Shown in pieces: positions 35,728-47,987 of a DNA stretch of 64,000 bases. This stretch comes from Cyclospora cayetanensis (lineage: Eukaryota > Apicomplexa > Conoidasida > Eucoccidiorida > Eimeriidae). Within the stretch, counting starts at the first letter, position 1. Each line of letters starts with the position of its first letter. The notes under the pieces were generated by a model, which was not told the origin of the DNA, did no database searches, and saw nothing but the letters and a program-made list of their open reading frames with translations. The stretch lies in the NCBI RefSeq assembly GCF_002999335.1, contig NW_020312758.1, positions 1 through 64,000 on the forward strand, read 5' to 3'. Both the position numbers and the translations under genes were made by a program.

Positions 35728-37259
35728 ATGCAGCAGAAAAGCAGGGGGTGGGCATCATGTGCTCACAGACGTGGGGACAGTGCAAACAATGCGAAGGGGA
35801 CGGCTGCAGCACCTGCTGCAGCACTTGAGGCGCCAGCAGGAGCAGGAGCAGCAACAGCAATATCTGCTGCTCTTCCGCCCACGGAGGCAAGTAGCAACTC
35901 AGGCCAGCCGCGGCATGCTCGCCGAAAGTCGAGAAAACAGCAGCAGCAGGAAGCAGCAGCGAAGCGGAAGGCAAAGAACGCTCTCAATGCGAGTAGCAGC
36001 AGCAGCAGCAGTAGCAGCAGCAGAGTTACTCAATGCATTTGTGGATTTGAGCTGCGGCCAGGGAGCAGCGGCTTTGAAGAAATAGCAACGCGGGTGCTAC
36101 AGCGGCAACAGCGTCTCCCACTGAAGGAGTCGGTACAGCAGGAGCAGCACTCATGCTCTGATGAACTGATGGACGAAATCAGGGCAGTGGATGCTCTGTA
36201 TCCTCCTCTTCTGCTGCTGCAGCCAGGGTACGCTGTGTTGCTTGCTGTTCTCTTGTTCTCCTGCTGCTTCAGGTTTGCTTCTTTTTCTAGGCTCTAGAGG
36301 TGTAAGAGGCAGCTCACGGCTGCGGCTGCTACCCTTCCCAACTCCCTCAGGCCGCAGCAACGCCGCATTGCTGCATCTGTGCGTTGCGTTTTCAGTCTCC
36401 TCTCTGAATGTTTTTTGGCCGAAGTCGAGCACACGCGTGCTGCAGCGGCTACTGCTGCTGCTGCAGTGGCTACTGCCGCTGCTGGCATCAGTGATTGTAG
36501 CAACAGCAGCAGCAGCAGCAGCAACACGAAGGTGACTCCTTGGGATGCAGGTCGCTTATTCACAACACCGTGCAACACGTTCTTGCTGCTTTCTCCCATG
36601 AACTGCTTCTACTGCCGACTCGACGGTGTCTCTGCCTCTACTGCTGCCGCGTCTGCTGGAAGCTGCGCCAGCAAAGCAAAAGACGAGGGCAGCTCCTCGC
36701 ACTCGGAGAGCATCCAAGTCAAGACTTGTGAATCTCCCAGGAAAGTGTGCAACAGAGGGCCCAGCGGTCCTACCAGTTCCAGCAGGAGCAACAGCAGCGT
36801 ACAAAGCTGTACGGCGGAAATGCTTCGGCCAGAGCAGCAACTGCTCGCAGCCTTCCGCTGCCTCTGCGAATGCTGCGGTAGCCGCCTAGCAGCCGATGGA
36901 CGCATTCTGCGTAGCAGCAGCAGCAGCAGCAGTCGACGCAGCAGCGCAAAAGACTCGGTCCGCATTTTGTTTCGTATCAGCACGTCCAGGGCAGAAGAGC
37001 ACGCAGCAGTCGTGGATGCTCTCTTGCCTCCGACGTGCGTGATATGACGCTGCTGCTGCTGCTACTTCTTCTTACTGCCGTGCAAACTGCCGGCTTATGG
37101 ACTCCCTACGATTGCGTTTTAGGCTCGCACTTGGCTTTTGCTGCCGTCAGTAGGACATGCGGTGTACAGACCTCGGCGCCGTCCAGCTGTCTCGGAGGCT
37201 CCGCGCGATATTATTTCGACGGCGGTCTTGATATGTGTGTGTATGTATATGTGTGTATG

Positions 37260-37298
<39 letters not shown>

Positions 37299-40250
37299 AT
37301 GTGTGCGTGTGTGCGTGTGTGTGTGTGTGTGGCTGCAGATATCCGGCTATGCGGCCTACGGTTTGCATTGGTCTTACCTGCAGCCCTTCGGAGGAGAGGC
37401 TAGCAACGCTGATGCATCATTTGTCGACTGCGTACCATAAGGAGCCGTGAGCCTTGTTGCGATTTCTGGCTGTTGTAGGGCTGGTGTTTTTCTCTTGTGG
37501 TTGTTAGGTGTCTGTTCTCGAGGTTGGGAGTTTCGCCGCCATTGTCACTTTGCTGCGTCCGTTGTTGCTGCTGACGGCTTCTGGCTTGTGATGGCACTGC
37601 TACCGTTGTTGCGGCAATTTCAGGCGGGAAGTGTTGATGCATGCACTGGCCCTTCACGTAGAAACATTCTTGATGGAGCTTCCCTCGCAGCCAAACCTCT
37701 GGGAAGAGATGCAACAACGGGTGCAGCTCAGACTGCAGCAGCAGCAGGAGAGGCAGCATCTAGAGCAGCTACAGCTGCAGCTCAAGCGCGATCGCGTTCG
37801 GCAGGCGACCCTCAAGAAAGGCACTAAGGTAGCTGCGGCAACATCCGAGGCCGAAGCAGCAGCAGCTGCTGCCGCAGGCGATGCAGCAACAGCGCAGCAG
37901 CAGGCAGCAGAATTCCATATGGCAGTTGCTGCTCGACTCCGCAAAGACAGCAAGCTACGCACTGACGATGCCCCCCTGCCTTCCTTGTTAGTTACACACG
38001 GCCGCTGCCACGCTCGTTCGCGGCTTTTTGTTGGTGCTCCCGCTGCTCTCCTGCCTCCACTCTTTTATAACGGTTTTTCTGCTTTGCTTCGTGCGCTGAT
38101 GATAGTGATGCGAAGTTATCGGCTGTCTTGCTGCCCTGCTCTCCGCGGTGGGCTCTATGAGGCCAACGGCAGCGTGAACGCAATCTTGCAAGGCGTCATG
38201 CTTGCTACCTTGTTGCGTCGCAGTCATGAGTCTGGAGGGTTGAGGGAGTCTTGTTTTTCTTCACCCGTCGCGAGAGATCACACACCTGGTCTGCAGGTGC
38301 GTTCTACGTCGCTGCTTCTCTTGCTGCTCCCGCCCTTGGACTCCCTATTTTGGCGAGACGCATGCTCGTGTGCTTGCTGCTGCATGTCTGCTTTCACAGA
38401 GCTACTTGTACGGAGACACGGCTCTCGACTCCTTCACCTGCAGTTCTAAACACCACCGATCAAGCCCTTCACAGGTTCGTTTATTTCTGCTAGGACACCT
38501 CTGGGTGCTCTTGATGCATCCCCCGCTGCTTTACTACGTACTAAGTGCGGCTGTTTCACGAGTTGCCGCAGCTAACAGATGCCGCCGTTGTAGAAACATC
38601 TGTCGCTCCAGCTCTGCTCCCCTTAAACTGGGGGGGCTTCTTTGGGTGGATTCAGACGTCTGTTTTATGCACTCTGTTGGCTGTTGATGCTGCCCGCAGC
38701 GGAGCCTGAGAGCAGCGTATATAGCTGCATGCACAGCAGCAGGAGAAACACGCATTGCTCGCGGTGAAGACGGCAGACTGGCAACACCGCCTTTGCCAAG
38801 TCAAGAACGGCTTGGGCTTGGTGCAGAAAGGCCAGCAGGGGCCATAGCAGCTGCAGCTCCTCTCGCTGCCGCTACAATGCCTGTTCGTTCACCGGATGCC
38901 AGCAACACCACCAACAGCGAAGCGCCTTCTGCTGAAGCGCAGTACCAAAGCATTCGCCGCTTCCTACACCACATCGTTCACCAGCAGCCCAAGTACCGAA
39001 AAGACTTTATGCTTATTGAAGTAAGGGCTGCTGCTGGTGCTGCTGCTGCTATCGTTGCTGCCATGTTGCCGCAACTCCGAGGGGACAGCGATCTCAGGTC
39101 GTGAGAAATGGGGGTTTCAACATGTATCTCTCCGTTCATTGTATTTTTGCTGTTGTGTAGCAGTAGCACCACAACTGCTGCTGCTGCTACTGGTGCTCCT
39201 TCTGCTGCGCTGCACGTACAGGTGTTGTCTTCGCGGCCGAACAGACGGAGCTTTCTCGTGCGGCACCTGATAGACAGCAGGCTGTACGTTGTGAAGGAGC
39301 TTTTCTTTTACATTCCACAGTCAGTCCTGCAAAAGGCCAGTGGAGCGGTAGACGAGCAGCAGCTGCAACAACAGCTGCAGCAGCAGCTGCAGCAGCGGGA
39401 GCCTCCTGACGAGCAAGAGAGCGCACAACTTTTGCTGGAACAGGGATTGAGCCAGGCACCGCAGCAGCAACAACCGAAGGTCAAGAAAAAGGGTAAGAAA
39501 AAGCACAAGATGCAGTATACGCGTGTGTATGATGACTCGCCACAGCGCCAGCCGTACAAGCTGTCGCACGAACAGGAAGAGGACATGCGGCAAGAGAAGG
39601 AACTGCTGCAGCAACAACAGCTGCAACAGCAGCAACAGGGGCAGCAACAAGTGCAACAGGGGCAGCAGCAGCCAAATAAGCTGTCTGGGCTTGAGGTGGC
39701 AGCAGAAGCTGAACGTGTTCTCCACGAGGTTGCGATGCTCTGCACGTTAGAACACCCCGTAGGTTTTGCCGCTGCTTTGTAGGTGTCGCCAGGTGTGCGT
39801 CTTTGAGCGATTGTCTCGGATGTGTCGACACGGGGTGCGTCGATATTGGCAGCGAGGCAGTACATGGGAATCTGTTTGCAAAGACATGGTATCAAAGCGT
39901 TGTTGCCTTTTGGTGTGTTTTTCTTTTCTTACTATTGCTGTTGCTGGGGGATGGCGCTGCTACGCATTAGTGATGTGCCTGTTATGGCTGTGCGTGGAGT
40001 CTCTCTCTACGTGCGTTGCGTGTTGCAGTTCTTGATGCGGTATCACCAGTGCTGGTCGCAGCTGGTGCAAAAGCAGTCGAAGCCGCCGACTAGCAGCGCT
40101 TCGCCAGTTGGCACGCAACGCCTTACGTCCAGTGTGGCTGCTGCTGCTGCGTTTAACAGTCCTGCTGCTGCTGAAGGGGGAATGATATCAGAGCCAGCCT
40201 CACCGCCGTGGAACCCCGCTAGACGTACAGCCAGCACCAGCAGCCACGGA

Positions 40251-40282
<32 letters not shown>

Positions 40283-43200
40283 CAGCAGAGACAGGTCCAC
40301 AGCGGCAGCTTTTGTTGCAGCAGCAGCAGCAGCGCAGCCACGTCGCGGAGGGATGTCAGGGAGGGGTACAGCAGCAGCAGGCATCGCATCAGGGGCAGCA
40401 GAGGAGCATAAGCAGCTGTCCGTCTTCGTCCAGATGGAGTATCTGGCTTTAAGTCTGCACCGCTTCACCCAAGAGGGGAAAACACTGCATATTGCAGATG
40501 TGTGGAGGCTCTTTATGCAGGTACTACAAGCAGTTTCTGCTGCTGCCCATCCCGATGGTGTTGGTTCTTATTTGAGGCTAGGCTGTGTCACAGGATGATT
40601 ATAAGCACTGCTGTGGCTTGTCTGTACTTTTGTGGCTAGTCTGTCTGTCTGTCTGTCTATCTGTCTGTCCCTCTCTCGATCGATCGAATGCGTATTCTGG
40701 CGCCTCAATTTATCCTTTTTTCCTGGGAAAACCGCTTACCAAGCTTTGTTTTATTGCGTTCTTAACCCCGCAGCTTGTGGAGGCAATGGTGTGTGTTCAC
40801 CGCGCTGGGATGTGCCACCGTGCATTACGTCCAGTCAATATTTTTTTAATAGAAGGCCGTGAAGGTCTCATAGCGAAGGTGCGTTTTTCTAGAAAGCTGC
40901 AGATGCCCCTGGATGCTCGTTGCGCATGCATGCATTTCCCATGCGGCAACTGCTTTGGTAGTAGACGATTTGGCAGCCCCCACCCGCCTGTCCAGTCCCT
41001 TTTTTCAGTGTGGTGTGTCTACGGACGAAAGCCCCTCGAATCGTCAGAGCATTTGCTCAGTGTGCCTGCCTCCGTCTGCCTTGTTTTTTTGCTTTTCAAA
41101 CGCCTTCTCTATGTTCGTGCTTCTTTTGGTCGTAGCGCTTCCCGTGTGCCTCTCCCTGGGTTGCTCTTAAGACTTTTGCCTGCCGCTGTCACTCGCTCAC
41201 TCACACTGCGCGGTCCTATGGCTGCTTTCTCCCGCCCCTAAGCGCTTGCCCCTGTGCTGAAGGTTCTCTCGCCTTTCCTCTTTGGGAGTGGCAGACAGAC
41301 TCCGTAACAATCTCGAGGCTTCCCCCAACCCCCCCGTTAAGCCCGCACGGCTCTGGAGAGTCGGCGTCCTCCGAAGCCTGTCAGGGAGGCTGTCACTTTT
41401 TTTCTGCAGGTGGGAGATTTCAAATTGAAGGAGGGCTTTCCCTCCGACTACGCTCACACGGCATTTGTTGCTCCGGAAGTTCTTCGGGGGGAACATTTCA
41501 CCGACAAGGCAGACATTTACTCCCTCGGGTCCGCACACCTTGTACCGCTTTTGCTGCTCCTCCTCTTGCCGTCATGGCCACTTCTTTCGCTGATTTTGCA
41601 CATTTGGAACGTTTCGCCAGCGTCTAAAAGCTTCTGCCGCCTCCTTGCAGATGCCGTAGAGAATGCGTATGTATGTATGTATGTATGTATGTATCTGTCT
41701 ATCTATCTATCTATCTATCTATCTGTGTATGCATGTGTGTTCTCTTCGCCGCTCAGAGTGCTCTTCTTGGAGCTGTGGCTTCTCTGTCCAGTGGTTGCTC
41801 GGCTCACCAGCCGTGACGGTATTCGCACGAATTTCAGGAGCTGCATGCCACCGCGCGCAGTCGTCATTGCAGAGTGCGCAATCTCTGTTGGTGCTCATGG
41901 GTGGTTTGCTGCCGTTGTTTTTGATTACGAAAAGACTGCTGCTCGTGGAGGCCCCGCTGTCGCTATTGCTGCATCGTCAGACGTGCAGCTCTGCGTAGTC
42001 TGTTGCAGAGACCAGGCAAAACGTCCCTACGCCATGGGGACGAAGTTGAACGGCTTTTGTATGCGCTGCTTATGTGATGCTGGCTTGTGGGTGTTGCAGG
42101 ATGTTGTTGCAGGAGGAGCCACACCAACGGCCAACTTCGTTGCAGCTGCTGCAGTCAGGGGCCCTCCCCCCCGCTGTAGATGCGGAGCTGTTTGAGGCAT
42201 TTTTGCTGCGCGTCGGGAACTGCTCGACAGCTGAAGAGGACCCTCCGCCTTTGACTGCGGCCTTTTCAGGGGCAGCAGCAACAGCAGCAACAGCAACAGT
42301 GGGGTCAGCAGCGGCGAGCAGTGTTTCAGCAGCAACAGCAGCAGCAACGTCATCGCTATCGCCACCGATTATTGGGGGGTCTTTTGTGAGCCAGCAGCAG
42401 GGACGAGGGCAGCCTGCGACTGGTGTGGACGGTGCAGGAGCGGCGCCTCTTGCCCCTTCAACAGCAGCCACAGCAGCTGCCGCAGAGGGTGTAGCTACCG
42501 GGTTTGATGCAGCAGCAGCAGCAGCTCCTGGCCTCAGAGTCCGTCCAATGCCACACTCTGGGTACAAACAGATAATCGACAAAAGCAGCAGAAACAGCAG
42601 CAGCATGAGTGCACGCGTGAGGCTTACGCGCGAGGTGCTCGACGTGCTCTTCGCGAGGCCCCTTGATCCAAGAAGCCGGTGGGCTTTTGTTGACGCACTG
42701 GTACGTGGGCTCCCTCGCGCACAGCAGAAGCATTTGCTCCTGCTATCGCAGGAGCAAATGCTTCTGACGGCGTCTGTGTGTCTGTGTGTGTGGTGCTTCA
42801 TTAAGCATAGCAGACAGGAGGAGAGGAGGAGCCTCTTCCAGGCCTGCTTTCCGTCGCTTTGAGCCTTTGCGTCTGCGCACAGCAACAGGAAGGCGCCACC
42901 CAGAACGGAGGCATGGGAGACCTCAGGGGTTTACTCTGCAGTGTCACGCTGCAACATTTCGCAGCACACGGGGCTTCCCATCATCCTTTGCCGCTTTTCT
43001 GCCCAGCAGTCGGCCCCACTCCACGTCAGTTACTCCCCACGCCTCCAGCTTCTATCCCTCTCTGTGTGTATATGTGTGTGTCTGTTGTCTGTGTGTCTGA
43101 CTGCGTGTCTCTCTGTGTGTCTATGTGTGTGTTGTCTGTGCGTCTGTCTGCGTGTCTCTCTGTGTGTCTATGTGTGTGTTGTCTGTGTGTCTGTCTGTGC

Positions 43201-46200
43201 GTCTATGTGTGTGTCTATGTGTCTCTCTGTTTGTCTGTGTGTCTGTCTGTCTATCTTTTCCCACTACATATCCTCCTGTTTTCCTCTTACCTTTTACCCA
43301 AGTACCTTCTTTGGCCTGACAGGCGGATTGCGCATGAGTCTCAATACTGAGAGCTCAATACGGCGCGGCTCTCCTGGCGATGGTCTCTATTGCCTGTCTC
43401 CCTCCCTGTCTCGCCTTGCTGCTTGCGTCTTTCTCCCTCACCCCTCCCCTCATGCTATCTGTCCCCCCGCCTTCCGAGTTCGTTTGCTCGTGCTTCTGTC
43501 TGCTGCCTTCTCCGTTTTCCCAGCAGCAACGGGGGTCGTCGCTCTAACGGCCTCGAACATGCTCCTAACCCCCACCGTCCGTCTCTCTGCTGCCTTTGCT
43601 GCGCTGGATGCTGCTGCTGCTGCCGTTGCTCCCCCACTCTGCAGCACCATGCAGCAGCAGCTGCCTCCCACTGCACTCGCCGCAGCAGCATCTGCGGCAG
43701 CAACACGAGCAGTCCCCGGTAGCCACGAGTGGCAGCACTTTGTAGGGGCAGCGGCAGCAGCATGCGCTGCCGTGGCTGCAGGGCCCCTTCAGCCACAGCA
43801 GCGCATGCTGCTCGACGGGGAGGTACTGAAGAGGTCGTGCATAGGTCCAGTCTACGCTTCGGAAGAGGTAAAAAGGTCACTGGCAGTCAGCGGAAACAGC
43901 AGAGATGGGAGAGGCCCAGAGACAGAAATATCTGAAATTCTAGCGTACAGAGAAAGGCTCAGGCGCTATCGCGGCCGCCTTCGCTTGCTCGTTGCTCTTT
44001 TGTGAGTGCTGCTGTTTTGCATTTCTCACTCTTCATGAGGGGCTGGCTGTGGAAGCAGATTTCGGGGGCGCCTGTCCTGCATGCATCTTGCAGGAGCAAC
44101 AGCAACAACGAGACAAGGCAAGAGGTCCCTTTGGGCAAGTGCTGCCGCAGCTCGTTGGATGCTTCCAGATCCTGTATCCTCATAAGCCGCCAGCGCAGCA
44201 GCCGCCTCCGTCGAATCTACTGCAGCACTTATTCCCCCCTACGTCGGGCTGTCAGGCAGAATCGCGGTCGAGTTGCGGGAAAGGCAGCACTAGTGCATGC
44301 ACCCAGCAGCAGCAGCGGCTGCTGCACCATCATCAGCAACTTCAAGGAGACGAGCAGAAGGGGCCGAGACAGCAGGTTCTTCAGAAGATGCTAGGCATTC
44401 TGTCCAGTGAGGAGCAGCAGTTGGTTGCTGCTGAAGGGGAACTGCTGCTTGCAGCAGTTACCTCCCTGCAGCAGCTCTTGCAGGCTGCTGCATTGCCACC
44501 ATCCATTGGGCGTTTGGAATGGGCCCTTCCACAGCTCCTTAGGGTCATCCTCCAGTAAGCAAAGCTGCATGCTGTGCATGAAGGCGCATGCTTTATGTGG
44601 TGGTGGTTGTATTTCCGCTACACATGCATGTGCGTTCACGCATGTAGAACACCCGCTGCTACAAAAAATACTATGCGTTTCTTTCCGCAGCAGTCCTTGA
44701 TGCTACAGGCTACCCCGCTTCTTCTCGCTTTGTTCCTGCTGCACCTGCTCCGTGGCCGGAGCTGCACGTAATGCATGCATGCTTCAGCGCCTATGATGGG
44801 TGCTGCTGCTGTGGCTGCTGCTGCTTGTCAGGCTGTTTTTCAGGGTTCCTCAGTCAAACGTGCACGAAGCAACGTTGCAGCTGCTGCTGCTGCAGCAACG
44901 GCGACAGCAAAAGAAGCAGCAGCAGGCAGCTCGCCAGACTGCTCAGGAGCAGTTTATACCGTTTTCCACTGTCACCGCGGCGGACTGCGATCGCGTCCTT
45001 TCTGTAGGCCCGTTAGCGCCTCTGTCTCTGCATCACCAGAGCTGCAAATTGTTTTTCTTCTGCCAGTGCTCCTCCCGCATGTCTGCTGCTGGGTACTTTT
45101 TATTGACTAATCCTCCTTGGTCGGAGGCCGATTGTGGCAGTGTCGCGTGTCGAACATTCTCTCTTGCGCCGCAGCGCCTGTCCAATTTGGAAGACGTGCA
45201 ACTAAATGCCGCGGCCGAGCAGCTGCAGCAGCTGCTGGCGTTCTCCGGGGAGGTTCTCCAGCTGCTGTCGCTACTGCAGACAACATCAAATCGCCTTACA
45301 ACCAGCAGCACCCAGCAGCAGCCACACCAGCTTTGCTGGGATTCCCAGTCAGAGTTGGCTTTAGCAGCGGAGCTGGAGAGAGAGCTTAGCCATGCGCTGC
45401 ACCTCTCGCTGCTTCTGCAAGCAGCAGCGGACGCCTCTACTGGCCGCTGCTGCTGTATGCGGCTATTAATGCCCTTGGAGAGTCCAAATTATGATACCGA
45501 TGTAGGGATTGCTGCCACTTTCAGGATCCCTTGGTCTTCTGCTGTGTCGTAGCTTGCCACTGCTTGTTTTGCTGGTCTTGCATTCGTGTAGCTGTCCCTG
45601 CTACTGAAGGCTGTGTTTATGTATGTGTTTACGTATACATATATACATGTATATGTGTGTTTCGTATGCGTATGCTCCTACAGCGCCTGCTTTTTGGAGT
45701 GTTTCTGGATGTTTCGGTCTTGTTCGCGCAACCCCACGGATACTCGCATAACCCTGCCGCTACTTCCTGCCTCCCGGATACGCAGATGGGAGAGCAGCAG
45801 CCTTACCAGCAGCCACTTCAGTCACTGTCGCGGTTCACGAGGGTTGGTGGTGGCGGCTACATGAGGCCTTTCCTTAGGAGCTTCGCACCAGCAGGAGCAG
45901 CAGCAGGTGGGGCTCCTGTTGTCACATGCAAAGCAGCAGCGGCGAGTGGCTGTGCTGCTGCAGATGCAGCGGATGCCTCAGCAGCATCCTCAGCAGCAGC
46001 AAGAGAAAGCAGCAGAGGGGGAGAGGCCTGCGAGAGGGAGACGCAGCGTGGCTCCCTGGTTCTCTCCTTTGACCTTGACTTAGAGTCCGTCATTTCCCTC
46101 TTCTCGGGTGCAGACACAGCAGCAGCTGCTGTTGCCGCCACGGCTGCACTAAAGCGGCAGCAGCGAGAATATGAGGCCAATGGTGCGGCGTTATTGGAGG

Positions 46201-47127
46201 CTGCTGGGATTACACCTGCTGAAAATAGCGCAACAGAGCAGGAGGGGGCCCTCATGCGTACCGCCACCGTTGAAGGGTGGACAGATTTGCTCCTGCCGCA
46301 GAAGCATTTGCAGCAGCCTATGCCGCAACAGCACTCCCCGCTGCAACAGCTGCGGAGAAGCAGAGAGCCATGGGTAATCCTCACAACTGCTAGTAGCCGC
46401 CTTGTTCCCTTAGGGGTTGCCGTGGCGAATCGTCTCATCCGAAGGGGCGTGGCAGTAAGTCTACCGACTCCGCTGGCGTGCTTCTGTTGCTGATGCATTT
46501 TTGCCCCTGCTGTATGTGTCTACGCCTCGCATGCTGGCCTTAGTTAGCGGGTTCATTACGTGTGTAGCTTTGCACATGAACACAAAGGAGCCGCTTGTAC
46601 ACCGCACATCCCGTTTTCGTCTTGCAGCTGCTGTTCTGGCAAGACAAGGATTGCTAAGCGAGCCTTCTCCTCCTCTGCTGTTTCTGTGTATTCAGGCTGT
46701 GATGCGGATACAGCCGGTCATCGAGGTTTCGCGCTTCCAGGAGACCCTGCGGCGGCATTTTAGCGTTAAATACCACGTGGTAATCCAGCAACAGCAGAAG
46801 ACTAGCTCTAGTCGCCAGCAGCAACAGGCAGCCTACGACTCAGCAGAGGACGATGCTACCTGGTTTAGTTCACAGAGCGAACAGTACATTCCTCTAGCGG
46901 CGTGTGCGAGAGGGAGAGCCTCAAGTGGGGGGGGGGCATCTTCTCCCGATACTCTTGCTGCTGCAGTGGGCCCTGTTATTTTTGGCCTTACACAACTGCA
47001 GCAGTCAGGTGCGATTGTCTCAGGAGACAGCAGTAGTAATACTAGTAAACGGAGGCCTAAGCGTGTAAGGCACCTGACAGCTCAGGGCCTCATTTCAGTG
47101 CTTGTTGCTGCAGCAGCGAGGCGTTAA
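35728..47127 (+). CDS. GCN2: GCN2-like RWD-pseudokinase-HisRS protein
   Basis: Firm exons: 35728-36227, 36396-37034, 37339-37446, 37624-?, ?-39020, 39222-39758, 40029-40520, 40774-40878, 41410-41528, 41757-?, 42100-?. Later exons lie near 43.7-43.87, 44.0-44.56, 44.8-45.5 and 45.7-46.45 kb (donor GCA|GTAAGT), ending at 47127. An RWD domain is assembled across three introns (DELMDEIRAVDALYPP, then LLPPT|YPAMRP, then VLMHALALHVETF), followed by a charged Gln-rich linker. The kinase fold has YRKDFMLIE|VLSS, DSRLYVVKELFF, VLHEVAMLCTLEHP|FLMRYHQCW, QMEYLALSL, CHRALRPVNIFL, VGDFKLKEG, VAPEVLRG and DIYSLG|VLFLELW. It then runs through QRPTSLQLLQSGALPP, typical of GCN2, into HisRS-like pieces (LKRSCIGPVY, EADFGGACP, GGGGYMRPFLRSF, WVILTTASS). 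GCN2 senses uncharged tRNA and phosphorylates eIF2-alpha. Here the glycine loop, HRD aspartate and DFG glycine are lost, so catalysis is doubtful. Low-complexity inserts sit after beta3 and between beta4 and beta5. Confidence 0.8.
37257..37331. repeat. (TATG)n/(AT)n/(TG)n intronic microsatellite
   Basis: A compound simple repeat of TATG, AT and TG units occupies most of the 37035-37338 intron of the GCN2-like gene. It reads as Tyr/Ile/Cys/Val in open frames but lies outside the phase-matched exons. Confidence 0.85.
41661..41742. repeat. (ATGT)n/(ATCT)n intronic microsatellite
   Basis: Tandem ATGT units pass directly into tandem ATCT units within the 41529-41756 intron of the GCN2-like gene. 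A shorter (CTGT)n run lies in the intron near 40,640-40,675. Confidence 0.85.
43060..43256. repeat. (GTCTGTGT)n intronic microsatellite
   Basis: About 200 bp of imperfect TGTC/GTGT units in the HisRS-like part of the GCN2-like gene. It separates the LQHFAAHGA segment from the following exon and is almost certainly intronic despite being open in two frames as a Cys/Val/Ser string. Confidence 0.8.
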
Positions 47128-47146
47128 AATAAGCATCGACACAGCA

Positions 47147-47567
47147 TCAGCACTGCCCCAGCAGGTACTTCTGGTTGTACTGTGCGTAGACAGGCTGGCC
47201 TCTCGTCTTTTGATCAATTCTGAGAAGTTCCTCCTTCCCACCACCCAGCCTATTGGCCTCTTCCCTGGCTAACCAAGCATTCCTCAATTGGCGAAAGCAT
47301 TGGCGACGTAGCGCTGTCTCGAACCATACGGGGAACTCCCTGGCTAGCGGCTGTGGGAGAGCAGCATGATTGGCTCGTTTGTGCGGGGGATGCGTGGGGA
47401 ACGAAGAGGTGGCATTCAAGACTCACACAAAGGGTGTTCGAGCCACCGCTGCCAACGCCACTTCTGTTCCCCCGGCAAAAGCAGTCAAATAGTCTCTTGC
47501 CCAGGTTGAAGAGTGCAAGGGGCACTTCATCATGGGCATCAGGCGGCCCATCCACCCCTTCAAGCAT
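47147..47567 (-). CDS. Small conserved-looking protein, 114 residues
   Basis: Exon 1 is 47567-47427 (ATG, 47 codons, donor TGT|GTGAGT). Exon 2 is 47350-47147 (acceptor CTCCCACAG, stop TGA). Both junctions are phase 0 and the intron is 76 bp. The product begins with an acidic stretch (DGPPDAHDEVPLALF). It continues with a basic helical part (FETALRRQCFRQLRNAWL) and ends PVYAQYNQKYLLGQC. There is no transmembrane segment or clear signal, and no low-complexity repeat, which is unusual among its neighbours. I do not recognise the family. Compact size and a helical basic core would suit a subunit of a larger complex, but that is inference. Its stop lies only 19 bp beyond the stop of the convergent GCN2-like gene, so the transcripts must overlap at their 3' ends. 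Confidence 0.6.
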
Positions 47568-47987
47568 CCTAGAAACCCTTTACCTGCCGATCCTGCATCG
47601 AAGGATCAAAGCAGGTTCGATGTAGACAGCAACACTTGTGTGCTCACCGGCTCATTTTCGTATATTAATTCTTGAATCTTTGGGTATCAGGATCTCAGCC
47701 TCACACTCTCCCAAGCCCCTCATGCCCGCGATATGAGCAGGCACTCCACAGGACCGATGCAGCAGTTGCAGCAACTGCCTTGGCAGCTGAAAAAGCAAAA
47801 CGTGAATAATCAAACAAATTTCAAGCGTCTACCATTATGCACGCGCCACAGGCCTATTCTACACAATACGTTAGTCAACTACAGCAGCAAACCCTCGCAG
47901 TCGATGAAGCCTGCATAAAAACACGTAAAGGCTGTCACGCGGCTGTGTTTTCCCATCCCTGTAATCAGCTTGTCGCTGCTTTGCTCC
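47568..47987. other. Spacer between two minus-strand genes
   Basis: Contains the promoter side of the 114-residue gene and the 3' region of the Gln-rich membrane protein. Plus-strand frames here are antisense shadows of the downstream repeat. Nothing else is seen. Confidence 0.4.

Noticed and set aside
37235..37340. Tyr/Ile-rich ORF over the TATG/AT/TG microsatellite
   Set aside because: Intronic; RWD continuity requires splicing 37034 to 37339 (LLPPT|YPAMRP).
42786..43100. Short ORFs over LQHFAAHGA region in other frames
   Set aside because: Shadows of the HisRS-like exon; only the frame with LQHFAAHGA fits GCN2.
43020..43330. Cys/Val/Ser-rich ORF over the GTCTGT repeat
   Set aside because: Simple-sequence intron of the GCN2-like gene; no domain and open in more than one frame.
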